Source: Bacteroidota bacterium
GTDB lineage: Bacteria > Bacteroidota > Bacteroidia > JACCXN01
Direction: 5' to 3'
Assembly: GCA_013696965.1 (NCBI GenBank)
Contig: JACCXN010000057.1
Coordinates: 124,001 to 188,000, forward strand
DNA: 64,000 nucleotides
The notes under the pieces were generated by a model. The model searched no databases. It was not told the DNA's origin and worked only from the letters and a program-made list of their open reading frames with translations. Shown here in pieces: positions 46,849 to 56,827 of this stretch (positions are counted from its first letter, which is position 1; every line of letters begins with the position of its first letter). The position numbers were made by a program, and so were the translations under genes.

Positions 46849-47355
46849 ATGAATAATTTCGGTAGAATGTATAAAAAGGCTTTATTGGCAATTTTTTTAG
46901 CATCCTTAGTTTATGCTTTGCTAATATCGCCCATATTTTTCCTTTACCCACATTTTAATGACTCTATAAAAAAAAACATTGAAAAGGAATTTTTCAATGA
47001 AATAAGTGATAACATTAAAGGAGATTGTTATAGAATATGCCAGAGCTTTGACAGGGAATGTCCTTTTCCAACAAGGGAGGTTCATTTGAATTCAGAACAT
47101 ACCATTGTTGAAATATTAATAAATGGTAAATGGTATGCTTATGATCCTTTGTATAAAAAATCGTTTAGAGATAAAAATGTTATTCAAATTTCTTTTGATG
47201 TAAAAAGAGGATATATGCCTACTTATCTTAAAGGGTATGCATATGCTAATTCATTTAAAGAAGTAAAGTATTACCATAGCCATTATTTTGTTTTTTTGAA
47301 ATACATCTGTCCTTTTTATGATGAATTAGTAAGGCAATATTACTCTGTGAACTAA
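46849..47355 (+). CDS. Membrane-anchored transglutaminase-like protein
   Basis: 168 residues from ATG 46849 (an earlier TTG at 46831 is less likely; ATG 46867 is also possible). One membrane helix (about 11-32) leads to an extracytoplasmic domain. Within it, Cys60 (GDCYRIC), His84 (EHTIVEI) and Asp99 (WYAYDPLY) have the spacing of the transglutaminase-like Cys-His-Asp triad. The NGKWYAYDP strand is the best match. Such domains act as proteases or acyl transferases; the substrate is not known. Its last 4 nt overlap the stop of the converging RND gene. Confidence 0.62.
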   Translation: MNNFGRMYKKALLAIFLASLVYALLISPIFFLYPHFNDSIKKNIEKEFFNEISDNIKGDCYRICQSFDRECPFPTREVHLNSEHTIVEILINGKWYAYDPLYKKSFRDKNVIQISFDVKRGYMPTYLKGYAYANSFKEVKYYHSHYFVFLKYICPFYDELVRQYYSVN

Positions 47356-49610
47356 TTTTCTTTTAATTTTTTTGGAATAATCATTAATAGTAATGCCGGC
47401 AAAAGGAGTAAGTCTGCAAGTATTGCGAAAAGCAAAGTAAGACTAATTAATAATCCAATATAAAAGGTACTGGAAAAATCAGAAAGTATCAAGGTTAAAA
47501 ATCCTCCACAAAGTATCATTGATGTAATTACAATTGCTTTTCCAGTAGATAACATAGTTCTTTTTATTGCATAAGGTAAGGTTTTGCCTTTTCTTAATTC
47601 CTGTCTTAATTTGCTTAGAAAATGGATTGAATCATCCACTGCTATACCAAATGCAATAGTAAAAATTATTGAGGTAGAAACTTTCAGATCAATACCTGTA
47701 AAACCCATAATTCCGCCAATCATAACCAAGGGTAAAAAATTTGGAAATAAGGCTATAATTATCATTTTAATTGACTTAAACATAATTCCAACTATAAAAG
47801 CAATAATTAAAAAAGCGATAAGCAAACCCTGGAGCATGCTTTTTGATAAATTCTCATTGTTTTTATCAATTAAATGTGCCCCTCCGGTTAATTTATAATT
47901 TATCAAAGTGGTGTCAATTTTCGAAATGAAAAAGTTTTCCAGTTGTGCATTCTTCTCGTTAATAAGATGACTTCCCCAATCGGGTATTTTTGCTGTTAAC
48001 CTTGCAGATTTCTGGTCCTCTGAAATTAAAGTCCTAAATTCCTTCCGTTTTTTAAAATTCGAAAGCTTTTCAACCAATTGATCAAAGCCTTCCTTTTCGG
48101 GTAAAACAAAGGCATTGTTTCCACCACCATTAAATGCACGATTAGCTGATTTTACTAAAAAGAGTGGAGAGATAATATGTCCTGTTCCATAAACACTATA
48201 TAGATATTCCTCAATTTTGTTTATTTCCTGAAGTATTTTATAATTTAATACTGATTCTGTTGAGCCTTCAATATTTACAACCATTTCAAATGCCCTGGCT
48301 CCTGAATATTCCTTCTCGAAAAAATTAAAACTTTGTTTTAGCTGCACTTTTTCACTTAAATCTTCAAGCAGATAATTGTTTATTTTAATTTTACTTATAC
48401 CTATAAATGAAGCAATAAGGACAAATCCAGTTATAATTAAAATTGTTTTATGCCTTTTAAAAACGAAAATAACAATTTTACCCAGGTACTTATTCCATAC
48501 CTTGTTGTGGTTAGCCTTTTCCGTTATTTTAGGGGTGTTTAGATTAATCAATATTGCTGGCAGTATTGTAAATGTTAGGATAAAAGCAATAAATATCCCA
48601 ACAGCCAAGTAAAGGCCAAATTCTCTAACTGGTTTTATTCCTGCTGTAAGAAGAGTTAAAAACCCTGCAGCAGTTGTGATTGTTGTTAGGAAAGTGGCTA
48701 ATCCAACTTCTTTCAGGCTTGTTTTTAAGGCTGCTATTTTTTCTTTCCCAAGCCTGAGTTCTTCCAGATATTTAGAAAGTAAATGAATAATATCAGACAT
48801 CCCAACAATATATAAAATTGTAGGGATGAGAGTTACCATTAAATCGATTGATTTTCCTGTTATTTTCATGAATGCAAAAAGCCAAATCAATGAAACAACA
48901 ACTATGATTAATGGAACAACAACTCCCCAAACTGAACGGTATGAGAGGAAAAGAAATAGTATTACCAGGATAATTGAGGATACTACAAAAATTTTCATTT
49001 CATCACTCATTGTTTGCAAATAAACCTTTTGACCAATCACTTTTCCAGCCACATGAGTAGTATGAAAATTGAAATTCTTTAAAATTTTGAAAATATTGTC
49101 AGCTATGGAATCAGATTTGGCCTTGGATGGATTATTTACAGTAGTAACATAAAGTGCAACTGACCTGGCATTGTTGGCGAAAATATTACCAGGTAATTCT
49201 TTGGTTTGGTAAATATTCAATGAATCCTGGTGATAGAGTTCAGGTTTATTCAAATGAATATAAGGCACTTCAATAATCCCCAGGGGGCCCACAATTGGAT
49301 TTTTAATTGTTGTGGGCGATACAACTGATAGTATATATGGTATATTTTTTAATGAATCTGTGAGGGCATCAATTTTATTTAGAAAATATTGATCAAAAAT
49401 GCTTGCTTTATTGCTAATTCCAATAAGAATATAATCATTATCATTTTCAAAATTTCTTCTGAATTCCTGGTAATAATCAAGGTCGGGGTCGTTTACAGGA
49501 AAAAAGCTTTCAAAATCGTAATCAAATTTCAAGCCTGTTGCTATTATAGCAGATACAACCGTAATGACAAAAGTTATCACAAGGAAAATCCTACTGTATA
49601 ATTTATACAT
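47352..49610 (-). CDS. RND-superfamily exporter (MMPL/SSD type)
   Basis: 752 residues, the layout of a single-chain RND protein: a first helix (about 10-30), a large outer loop, five helices (about 205-370), a second helix-loop-helix around 395, another large loop, then five helices (about 590-745). The sterol-sensing-like segments GKSIDLMVTLIPTILYIVGM and GIDLKVSTSIIFTIAFGIAV with VDDSIHF carry the conserved Asp residues used for proton relay. Hopanoid or lipid export is typical of relatives, but the substrate is not readable. It converges with the transglutaminase-like gene. Confidence 0.9.
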   Translation of the reverse strand: MYKLYSRIFLVITFVITVVSAIIATGLKFDYDFESFFPVNDPDLDYYQEFRRNFENDNDYILIGISNKASIFDQYFLNKIDALTDSLKNIPYILSVVSPTTIKNPIVGPLGIIEVPYIHLNKPELYHQDSLNIYQTKELPGNIFANNARSVALYVTTVNNPSKAKSDSIADNIFKILKNFNFHTTHVAGKVIGQKVYLQTMSDEMKIFVVSSIILVILFLFLSYRSVWGVVVPLIIVVVSLIWLFAFMKITGKSIDLMVTLIPTILYIVGMSDIIHLLSKYLEELRLGKEKIAALKTSLKEVGLATFLTTITTAAGFLTLLTAGIKPVREFGLYLAVGIFIAFILTFTILPAILINLNTPKITEKANHNKVWNKYLGKIVIFVFKRHKTILIITGFVLIASFIGISKIKINNYLLEDLSEKVQLKQSFNFFEKEYSGARAFEMVVNIEGSTESVLNYKILQEINKIEEYLYSVYGTGHIISPLFLVKSANRAFNGGGNNAFVLPEKEGFDQLVEKLSNFKKRKEFRTLISEDQKSARLTAKIPDWGSHLINEKNAQLENFFISKIDTTLINYKLTGGAHLIDKNNENLSKSMLQGLLIAFLIIAFIVGIMFKSIKMIIIALFPNFLPLVMIGGIMGFTGIDLKVSTSIIFTIAFGIAVDDSIHFLSKLRQELRKGKTLPYAIKRTMLSTGKAIVITSMILCGGFLTLILSDFSSTFYIGLLISLTLLFAILADLLLLPALLLMIIPKKLKEN

Positions 49611-49683
49611 TTTTGATTTTATGAATAAAAAAGATTTAAGTTTAAAAGGGATATTTCCAACAGAAAAAGTGGCAATTCTGTTT

Positions 49684-50148
49684 TTATCGAATTCTGTCAG
49701 ATGCCCTTACCAATGCCTCGTCCTTTCGAATAGCCCTGTTTGCTAAAAAAGTAAGTATAATGCCAATTACGGGTATAATTGATCCAAACTTATATGTTGT
49801 TACAAGGCTTTCAACATTTAATTCATTCTCCACCCTATCAGAATAAAAAAACACTCCTGCAATAAGAATTACATAAAGTAGAATATTAAGGTTGCACAGT
49901 CTTATTTGTAGTGTTCTTTTATTGAAAAGAAATATGGTTGCAAAAGCAATAAGGATACAAATGGATACTAATAGTAATAAGGGAAGAGTTGAAAAAATAG
50001 TTTCTGAAGTGGAATTGTTTTTCAATCCCATAATATCAAGTAAATAAAAGGTACCATCTTTTAAATATTCAGCAAAGGGGAATATATAAATTAAGCTTGT
50101 TAAAATTGCAGCAATAAATAAATAGATGCTTTGAATTCTTTGAATCAT
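49684..50148 (-). CDS. DUF4293 family membrane protein
   Basis: 154 residues starting MIQRIQSIYLFIAAILTSLI, the typical DUF4293 opening. Four hydrophobic segments are visible: residues 8-27, 53-75, 84-105 and 125-141. The ILTFLANRAIRKDEALVRA end, with ARG/LYS-rich tail, is also typical. Function unknown. It lies directly downstream of the aminotransferase (18 nt), so probably co-transcribed. Confidence 0.88.
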   Translation of the reverse strand: MIQRIQSIYLFIAAILTSLIYIFPFAEYLKDGTFYLLDIMGLKNNSTSETIFSTLPLLLLVSICILIAFATIFLFNKRTLQIRLCNLNILLYVILIAGVFFYSDRVENELNVESLVTTYKFGSIIPVIGIILTFLANRAIRKDEALVRASDRIR

Positions 50149-50166
50149 GGGTATTGTATTAATAAA

Positions 50167-51399
50167 TTAAACTTCCAGTTTTCCGGCTTCCTGCTTTACT
50201 GTCCGGCCTGGGTATATTTTCAATGCTTCATCCAAACATTTGATTGCATTTTCAAGAGCGAATTTATTCAAAACATAAGCAATCCTAACTTCATTGTTCC
50301 CAAGGCCAGGAGTAGAATAAAACCCCGTTGCAGGAGCAAGCATTACAGTTTGATTTTCATATTCGAATTCTTCAAGCAACCATTGGCAAAAGGTGTCTGA
50401 ATTATCAATTGGAAGGCTGGCAATGCAATAAAAGGCTCCACTAGGAACAGGGCAAAATGCTCCTTTTATTTGGTTTACGCCATTTACAATTACATTTCTT
50501 CGCTCAACATATTCAGCGGTAGTGGAGCTAAAATATGAATCAGGAGTTTGCAATGCTGCTTCTCCTGCAATTTGTCCAAAGGTTGATGGACTGAGCCTTG
50601 CCTGAGCAAATTTCATTGCTGTTGCCATAACTTCCTTGTTTCTTGAAATCAATGCTCCAACCCGTGCCCCACATAAACTATAGCGTTTAGAAATACTATC
50701 AATTAAAATTACATTATTCTCGATCCCTTTAAGATTCATGGCAGAATGATGTACATGGCCATCATAACAGAATTCCCTGTACACTTCATCTGCAAATAAA
50801 TACAGATCATGCTTTTTTACCAGGTCTCGTAAAGCTTCCAACTCTTGTTTAGTATACAAATAACCGGTAGGATTTCCTGGATTGCAAATCATTATTCCTT
50901 TTGTTCTGGGAGTAATAAGTTTTTCAAATTCACTAACAGCTGGAAGTGCAAATCCATCTTCAATATTTGCTGTAACCGGCACCACATTGATTCCTGCTGC
51001 ACATGCAAAACCATTGTAATTGGCATAAAAAGGTTCCGGTATTATTAATTCATCACCTGGATTAAAACAAGTCAAAAACGCTATTTGTATTGCTTCAGAT
51101 CCTCCATTTGTAATTATTATGTCATTTTTGGTTATTTCAATTCCCAGATTATAATAATAGCGGGCAAGACCTTCTCTGTAGCTTTCAAAACCTGCTGAAT
51201 GGCTGTATTCAATAACATTAAGATTTATGTTTTTTAAAGCTTTCAATACAATTTGTGGGGTCTCAATATCAGGTTGTCCAATATTAAGATGATATATAGT
51301 TCTGCCTTTTCTTTTTGCTTCTTCAGCAAAGGGAACTAGTTTTCTGATAGGGGAGGCAGGCATTTCATTGCCTTTTAATGATAGTTTTGGCATATCCAA
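50167..51399 (-). CDS. PLP-dependent class I/II aminotransferase (aspartate-aminotransferase type)
   Basis: 410 residues. Family marks: NIGQPDIETP near the start, TNGGSEAIQIAF, NPGNPTGYLY, FADEVYREFCYDG, and the PLP-binding lysine in SISKRYSLCGARVGALIS. These fit the AspC/aromatic branch that uses 2-oxoglutarate as amino acceptor, but the amino-acid substrate cannot be settled. Start at 51399. Followed by DUF4293. Confidence 0.93.
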   Translation of the reverse strand: MDMPKLSLKGNEMPASPIRKLVPFAEEAKRKGRTIYHLNIGQPDIETPQIVLKALKNINLNVIEYSHSAGFESYREGLARYYYNLGIEITKNDIIITNGGSEAIQIAFLTCFNPGDELIIPEPFYANYNGFACAAGINVVPVTANIEDGFALPAVSEFEKLITPRTKGIMICNPGNPTGYLYTKQELEALRDLVKKHDLYLFADEVYREFCYDGHVHHSAMNLKGIENNVILIDSISKRYSLCGARVGALISRNKEVMATAMKFAQARLSPSTFGQIAGEAALQTPDSYFSSTTAEYVERRNVIVNGVNQIKGAFCPVPSGAFYCIASLPIDNSDTFCQWLLEEFEYENQTVMLAPATGFYSTPGLGNNEVRIAYVLNKFALENAIKCLDEALKIYPGRTVKQEAGKLEV

Positions 51400-51493
51400 T
51401 CGGTTTGTAAGTCCTCAAAGGTAATTAATTTAATACACTGAAAAGAAACTTATAATGGAAAAATGCAATTAAGAAAAGTATAATTACTGTATT

Positions 51494-51898
51494 TTATTTG
51501 TTATCCACAATTCCTTTAAAATGGAGAACATGAGGTGATCTTATTGCATTGGAATGTATTTCCAGTTTTCTATTCTGGTAACCTATTTTGTTTTGGGTAT
51601 CAAACTTTACACTTATTTTTGCTGAGTTTGCAGGTTCAATAGGGTGTTCGGGGAAATCAACAAGGGTACAATTGCAGGCAACTTTAATATCGGTTATTGT
51701 AAGAGGGACTTTGCCGCTATTTGTAAAAGTGTATTCAAATTCAATAACCTCGCCTTCCTTTACCTTTTCGAATTTATGTACTTTTTTATCAAATTTAAAA
51801 TCGGCCTCCCCTGTTTGAGAAAAACTGGGGAAAGCCGATAATAAAATTGCAATCACACAAAAAAAAGCAAAAATTCTGAACATATTAATGTTTCTCAA
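51494..51898 (-). CDS. DUF1573 domain protein, copy 2
   Basis: 134 residues with a signal peptide (FAFFCVIAILLSAFPSFSQ). One DUF1573 domain: FKFDKKVHKFEKVKEGEVIE, ITDIKVACNCTLVDFPEHP and AKISVKFDTQNKIGYQNRKL. The conserved Cys pair in ACNCT is present. Its ATG overlaps the end of the upstream paralogue by 14 nt. Periplasmic or surface; function unknown. Confidence 0.9.
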   Translation of the reverse strand: MRNINMFRIFAFFCVIAILLSAFPSFSQTGEADFKFDKKVHKFEKVKEGEVIEFEYTFTNSGKVPLTITDIKVACNCTLVDFPEHPIEPANSAKISVKFDTQNKIGYQNRKLEIHSNAIRSPHVLHFKGIVDNK

Positions 51899-52355
51899 GC
51901 GGAGCTCCTACAGGAACTGCTTTGCCAGGAAAAGTTTCTTCTACTACGGCATCTACATTACCTTTAATAGTAAGCAATTTAGAAGGCTCATTTTTAGCGT
52001 TAGAAGTAATTGTAACTGTTTTGTTAATTGGACCAACTCGTTTAGTATCATAATTAACTTTAATAGAAGCTGATTCGCCTGGTTTAATTGGTTCTTTTGG
52101 CCAATCTGGAACTGTACATCCGCAACTACCTCTTGCCATTGAAATTATTAATGGCTCCTTACCTGTGTTTTTAAATTTAAATTCACTGGCTCCACTTGCA
52201 TTTTGTTTAATGTTGCCGTAATCATAAACATCTTTCTCAAAAGTAATTTCAGCTAGACTTGGTTTAGGATCAATTCCTGTTGTTATCTCCTGAGCTCTTA
52301 CAGTTGTGAAAAAGGTAGCTACAACAACTCCGATGGTCAATAATGATTTTTTCAT
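51885..52355 (-). CDS. DUF1573 domain protein, copy 1
   Basis: 156 residues, signal peptide ending VRAQE. DUF1573 domain with VYDYGNIKQNASGASEFKF, SMARGSCGCTVPDWPKEP and VTITSNAKNEPSKLLTIKG. Paralogue of the overlapping downstream gene; the two likely arose by tandem duplication. A TAAATTTG box lies 42 nt before the ATG. Function unknown. Confidence 0.9.
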   Translation of the reverse strand: MKKSLLTIGVVVATFFTTVRAQEITTGIDPKPSLAEITFEKDVYDYGNIKQNASGASEFKFKNTGKEPLIISMARGSCGCTVPDWPKEPIKPGESASIKVNYDTKRVGPINKTVTITSNAKNEPSKLLTIKGNVDAVVEETFPGKAVPVGAPLEKH

Positions 52356-52397
52356 AATTTTTTTATCTGAGTTTTAATATTTACTTTTTGTTATTTA

Positions 52398-52405
52398 CAA
52401 ATTTA
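52398..52405 (-). promoter_or_regulatory. Predicted promoter box of the DUF1573 pair (TAAATTTG)
   Basis: Reverse-strand TAAATTTG 42 nt before the ATG at 52355. Confidence 0.45.
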
Positions 52406-52536
52406 TTAAATATTTTTTTGAATTAATAACATTTAACATTTCATTAACAATTGGATTTGATAATGACTTAAAGTTAAATGAACGCTAATGTTTTCGATAT
52501 TATTTTCCGAATAAAGAATATTAATTTCAAAATTGC

Positions 52537-52544
52537 TAATTTTG
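52537..52544 (+). promoter_or_regulatory. Predicted promoter box of valS (TAATTTTG)
   Basis: TAATTTTG 25 nt before the valS ATG; fits TAnnTTTG. Confidence 0.45.
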
Positions 52545-52569
52545 ATTCCTTATAAAATTATAAAGAGAG

Positions 52570-55203
52570 ATGGAAATAGCATCAAAATACGATCCTTCAT
52601 TAACAGAAGATAAATGGTACAGGCATTGGATGGAGCAAGGGTTTTTCAATTCAGTTCCTGATGAAAGAGAGCCATATACTATTGTAATTCCACCACCAAA
52701 TGTTACCGGGGTCCTGCATATGGGCCATATGCTTAACAATACCATTCAGGATGTTTTGGTAAGACGGGCACGCATGCAAGGTAAAAACGCATGTTGGGTT
52801 CCAGGAACAGATCATGCCTCTATTGCCACAGAAGCTAAAGTTGTGGCTATGCTTAAGGAAAAGGGAATTAATAAGGCAGATATTTCAAGAGAAGAGTTTT
52901 TAAAATATGCATGGGAATGGAAGGACAAGTATGGAGGCCTTATTCTTGATCAGCTTAAAAAACTTGGCGCTTCCTGTGATTGGAACCGCACAAGATTTAC
53001 CATGGAAGAGGATCTTTCTGATGCAGTTATTTCAGTATTCATTGATTTGTACAATAAAGGATTTGTTTACCGGGGTGTACGAATGGTTAATTGGGATCCT
53101 GCTGGTAAAACTGCAGTTTCTGACGAAGAAGTAATTCACAAAGAGGTAAACTCTAAACTTTATTATGTAAAATATAAAATAGAGGGATCAGAGAATGAAT
53201 GGATTACTATTGCTACAACTCGACCTGAAACAATTTTAGGCGATACTGCTGTTTGTGTTCATCCCCTCGATCAAAGGTATAAGCATTTGAAAGGCAAAAA
53301 TGCCATAATTCCAATTGTTAACAGAGCTGTACCAATCATTTTTGATGAATATATTGATATGGAATTTGGTACAGGTGCTTTAAAGGTTACTCCTGCACAT
53401 GATATTAATGATTATAATTTGGGAGTAAAGCATAAATTGGAGGTGATTGATACTATTAATGATGATGGTACAATGAGTGAACAGGCAGGTTTTTACATTG
53501 GGGAGGATCGATTTGCAGTTCGGAAAAAAATAGCAAATGATTTGCAAGAAGAGGGATACCTCATTAAGACTGAAGATATTAAAAACAAAGTTGGTTTTTC
53601 TGAAAGGACAAATGCTGTAATAGAACCAAAGCTATCTAGGCAATGGTTTGTAAAAATGGATAAAATTTCGGGGCCTGCACTTGAAAATGTGATGAATGAC
53701 AATATAAAACTGGTTCCCGAAAAATTCAAAAACACTTACAGGAATTGGATGGAAAATGTTCATGACTGGTGCATTTCGCGACAGCTTTGGTGGGGGCAAC
53801 AGATTCCGGCATGGTATAATGAAGATGGAGAAATTGTAGTTGCAAAAACAAGGAAAGAAGCAGGAGTTTTATTCAGTGAAAAATTTCCAAACAAAAACAA
53901 TGAAAACATAAAACAGGACGAAGATGTTTTGGATACCTGGTTTTCTTCCTGGTTATGGCCAATTTCAGTTTTTGATGGTTTCAAAGATCCTGAGAATCCG
54001 GATATAAAATATTATTATCCTACCAATGATCTTGTAACAGGCCCGGACATACTCTTTTTCTGGGTGGCAAGAATGATCATGGCAGGATATGAATTTCGAG
54101 GCGAAAAACCCTTTTCCAATGTTTATTTAACAGGAATAGTAAGAGATAAACAAGGAAGGAAAATGTCAAAGCAGTTAGGTAATTCACCAGAACCATTAGA
54201 TTTAATTAAAAATTTTGGAGCAGATGGTGTTCGTGTGGGCATGTTATTAAGCGCTCCTGCAGGCAATGATCTTCTTTTTGATGAATCATTGTGTGAACAA
54301 GGTAGAAACTTCAGTAATAAAATATGGAATGCATTCAGGTTAATTAAGGGTTGGCCGATTTCCAAGAGTATCGAGCAACCTAATGTGAATAAAATTGCAA
54401 TTTCCTGGTTTAAAACAAAATTCAACGAAGAGTTAAAAACCATTAATGACCATTACACTAAGTACAGAATGTCGGATGCATTAATGGCCACCTATAAGCT
54501 TGTGTGGGATGACTTTTGTGCCTGGTATCTTGAAATAATTAAACCTGCATATGAACAACCAATTGACAGTAAAACAAGTGAAATAACTCTTGAGTTGCTT
54601 GAAAATTTACTAAAAGTGCTTCATCCATTTATTCCTTTTATTTCTGAAGAAATCTGGCATTGTATGTCCGAAAGAACTAAGGCAGATTGTATTATTGTTG
54701 CGAAATGGCCTGTGGTAAAGGAGCAGGGGGATATAGAAATTTTAGAAAAATTCAATACCGCATCGGATGTTGTTTCTGCAATTAGAAATTTAAGGAAGGA
54801 AAAAAATATTCCAATGAAAGAACAATTGGAACTGTATATAAAAGCGAATGAAACAGATGCATATACTTCAATGGATTCATTAATTTCAAAGCTATGTAAT
54901 TTGAGTGGAATAAATTATGTTGAGGACAAGGTGGAAAATGCGTTCTCCTTTCTAATAAAATCAAATGAATATTTTATTCCTTTAAGTACAAAAATAGATA
55001 TTGAGGCTGAAATTGAAAAACTGAACCATGAATTGGAATATACACATGGATTTTTACATTCAGTAACAAAGAAACTACAGAATGAAAAATTCGTTGCTAA
55101 TGCTAAATCGGAGGTAATTGAAACCGAAAGAAAAAAGGCACACGATGCTGAAGCAAAGATTAAAGCTATTGAAGAAATATTGGCAAGCTATATTGGGAAA
55201 TAA
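52570..55203 (+). CDS. valS: Valine--tRNA ligase
   Basis: 877 residues. Class I synthetase with HIGH-type motif [16 protein letters not shown] near residues 40-55 and KMSKS-type [18 protein letters not shown] in the middle. The editing domain carries [13 protein letters not shown]. The anticodon-binding region and the C-terminal coiled coil ([20 protein letters not shown]) are intact. Start at ATG 52570. The 3' end is followed directly by a terminator shared with the converging gene. Confidence 0.98.
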   Translation: MEIASKYDPSLTEDKWYRHWMEQGFFNSVPDEREPYTIVIPPPNVTGVLHMGHMLNNTIQDVLVRRARMQGKNACWVPGTDHASIATEAKVVAMLKEKGINKADISREEFLKYAWEWKDKYGGLILDQLKKLGASCDWNRTRFTMEEDLSDAVISVFIDLYNKGFVYRGVRMVNWDPAGKTAVSDEEVIHKEVNSKLYYVKYKIEGSENEWITIATTRPETILGDTAVCVHPLDQRYKHLKGKNAIIPIVNRAVPIIFDEYIDMEFGTGALKVTPAHDINDYNLGVKHKLEVIDTINDDGTMSEQAGFYIGEDRFAVRKKIANDLQEEGYLIKTEDIKNKVGFSERTNAVIEPKLSRQWFVKMDKISGPALENVMNDNIKLVPEKFKNTYRNWMENVHDWCISRQLWWGQQIPAWYNEDGEIVVAKTRKEAGVLFSEKFPNKNNENIKQDEDVLDTWFSSWLWPISVFDGFKDPENPDIKYYYPTNDLVTGPDILFFWVARMIMAGYEFRGEKPFSNVYLTGIVRDKQGRKMSKQLGNSPEPLDLIKNFGADGVRVGMLLSAPAGNDLLFDESLCEQGRNFSNKIWNAFRLIKGWPISKSIEQPNVNKIAISWFKTKFNEELKTINDHYTKYRMSDALMATYKLVWDDFCAWYLEIIKPAYEQPIDSKTSEITLELLENLLKVLHPFIPFISEEIWHCMSERTKADCIIVAKWPVVKEQGDIEILEKFNTASDVVSAIRNLRKEKNIPMKEQLELYIKANETDAYTSMDSLISKLCNLSGINYVEDKVENAFSFLIKSNEYFIPLSTKIDIEAEIEKLNHELEYTHGFLHSVTKKLQNEKFVANAKSEVIETERKKAHDAEAKIKAIEEILASYIGK

Positions 55204-55242
55204 AAAAAATCAGGTATGCAATTAAGCATACCTGATTTTTTT
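55203..55242. terminator. Bidirectional terminator overlapping the 3' end of the M23 gene
   Basis: 17-bp stem (A7-TCAGGTATGC at 55203-55219, GCATACCTGA-T7 at 55226-55242) with loop AATTAA. The stop codon of the converging M23 gene (55222-55224) lies in the loop, and its final codons are inside the stem. valS ends exactly at the left edge. Confidence 0.92.
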
Positions 55243-56184
55243 ACCCACTCTTAATACTGTGGTAGATTTAAATTTATTAAGCTTGCATAATTTTGAAACT
55301 GTGGTTCTGTGCTTCTTGGCAATTCCAGAAAGGGTATCTCCCTTTCTGACAGAATAATATTTAACAGCCCTAGCATTTACTACATAATCAAATAGGTGTT
55401 TATTTATAGCTAGTGTATCCATTTTAAGCCTGTTGTTTTCAAAACATATAATATCATTGGGATTAATTGCCTCCCCTTGAAATCTTACTTCAAAATGAAG
55501 ATGACTTCCTGTGGAACGTCCTGTGTTTCCTCCAAACCCTATTAAATCCCCAGATCCAATAACATCGCCTAACTCAACACTTATTTTATCAAGGTGTGCA
55601 TATAAGGTTTCTAAGCCATTATTATGCCTTACAACCACTACATTTCCATAGGAAGCACTTTTTTTAGCAATACGTACTGTACCTTCAAAAGCATTATAAA
55701 CACTATCTCCAATTTGTAATTTTATATCAATGCCATAATGAAACCTACTGCCCCTAGTACCGAAGTTTGAAGTTACATAACCGGAAATTGGATGATGATA
55801 GTCGCATTTGTTTTCGTCTTGTAAAAAAACAAAAGTTGTGTCTGTTTTCTTGGTAAGGTCAAATTTATATGGGTGAATAACATAGTTATCCCAGCCTCCA
55901 TACAAATCATGAGCAGGTATATTCATTGAAGAAAAATCATTTTGGCAAAAGGTAGAATTAATTTTCAAGCTTATTGAATCGGAATCAAGAGCTTCTTCAT
56001 CTTCATCATTTTCATCTTCATCCTCGCCATGATCTTTGTTTTCATTGTTTTTTTTATCTTTTGTTTTTTCTGTAGAAGTATTTTTATTGTTGTTATTGTA
56101 TATACAAGTATATGATACGGATGGATTTCCAGCATTTACTGAAAAACAAAACAGTAAAAAAGATATTAAAATGCTTAACTTCAT
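55222..56184 (-). CDS. M23 peptidoglycan endopeptidase with LysM domain
   Basis: 320 residues. Signal peptide ending SVNAGNP; an acidic/Asn-rich linker (residues about 35-70, many Asp, Glu, Lys) follows. The M23 metallopeptidase (about 135-235) has HYGIDI (HxxxD) and the catalytic HLHFE. A LysM-type domain closes the protein (YSVRKGDTLSGIAKKHRTT). Cleaves peptide bonds in the cell wall, in the periplasm. The stop is in a terminator loop. Confidence 0.94.
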   Translation of the reverse strand: MKLSILISFLLFCFSVNAGNPSVSYTCIYNNNNKNTSTEKTKDKKNNENKDHGEDEDENDEDEEALDSDSISLKINSTFCQNDFSSMNIPAHDLYGGWDNYVIHPYKFDLTKKTDTTFVFLQDENKCDYHHPISGYVTSNFGTRGSRFHYGIDIKLQIGDSVYNAFEGTVRIAKKSASYGNVVVVRHNNGLETLYAHLDKISVELGDVIGSGDLIGFGGNTGRSTGSHLHFEVRFQGEAINPNDIICFENNRLKMDTLAINKHLFDYVVNARAVKYYSVRKGDTLSGIAKKHRTTVSKLCKLNKFKSTTVLRVGKKIRYA

Positions 56185-56637
56185 TTATTCTATTGCTTTT
56201 TAAGAAGGGCTAAAAATAGTAAAACACTTTGTTTTAAACTACATGAAAATGATTTTTTTTACATAAAAATCAGCAGAATGCCCTCTAATAAAGGGTTTGC
56301 CGCTTGTTTTTTTACTTTGAAATAAAAAAAAAGTTTCATAAAATTAAAATAAATCATCTTTTTTAATAAAATTTATATTTAAGTTAATTCTTTATTAAGC
56401 CAGATTTAATAATGCTTTTAAAAATTAGACACTTTATGTTTTTTTATCCTTATAAAATATTTAATAAAAAAATTACGAGGTAAAAGAGAGCAAGAAGTTA
56501 GAAACTACTATGGATTCAAACTACTGTTTTAGATAAATATTTTTTATGAAAACATGTATTAATTTGTATTTTGAACCAGAAAAGTTCAGTACAAATTCAT
56601 TTTAAATCATTTAATATTGATTAACTTCACCCATTGT
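56185..56637. other. AT-rich intergenic region, no gene seen
   Basis: About 450 bases between the divergent M23 gene and the SpoIIE promoter region. AT-rich, with short frames only, and no hairpin or RNA that I would support. Confidence 0.5.
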
Positions 56638-56670
56638 TTGGAATAATAAATAGCTTTGATTTTATTTTTG
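56638..56670 (+). promoter_or_regulatory. Predicted promoter of the SpoIIE phosphatase gene (TTG-N22-TATTTTTG)
   Basis: TTG at 56638-56640 and TATTTTTG at 56663-56670. A leader of about 150 nt would precede the ATG. Confidence 0.45.
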
Positions 56671-56827
56671 TAACACAACAAAAATAAATGCAAAATTAAA
56701 TGGCTTAGGAATAGAATATAAATTGGACAGGTAATTTGATTATGATTTTATAGCAACTATTTACCTTACATACCGTAAATGCTTATTGTAAATTGTTATT
56801 AAGGAATACCATTATTATTTTATTCAA

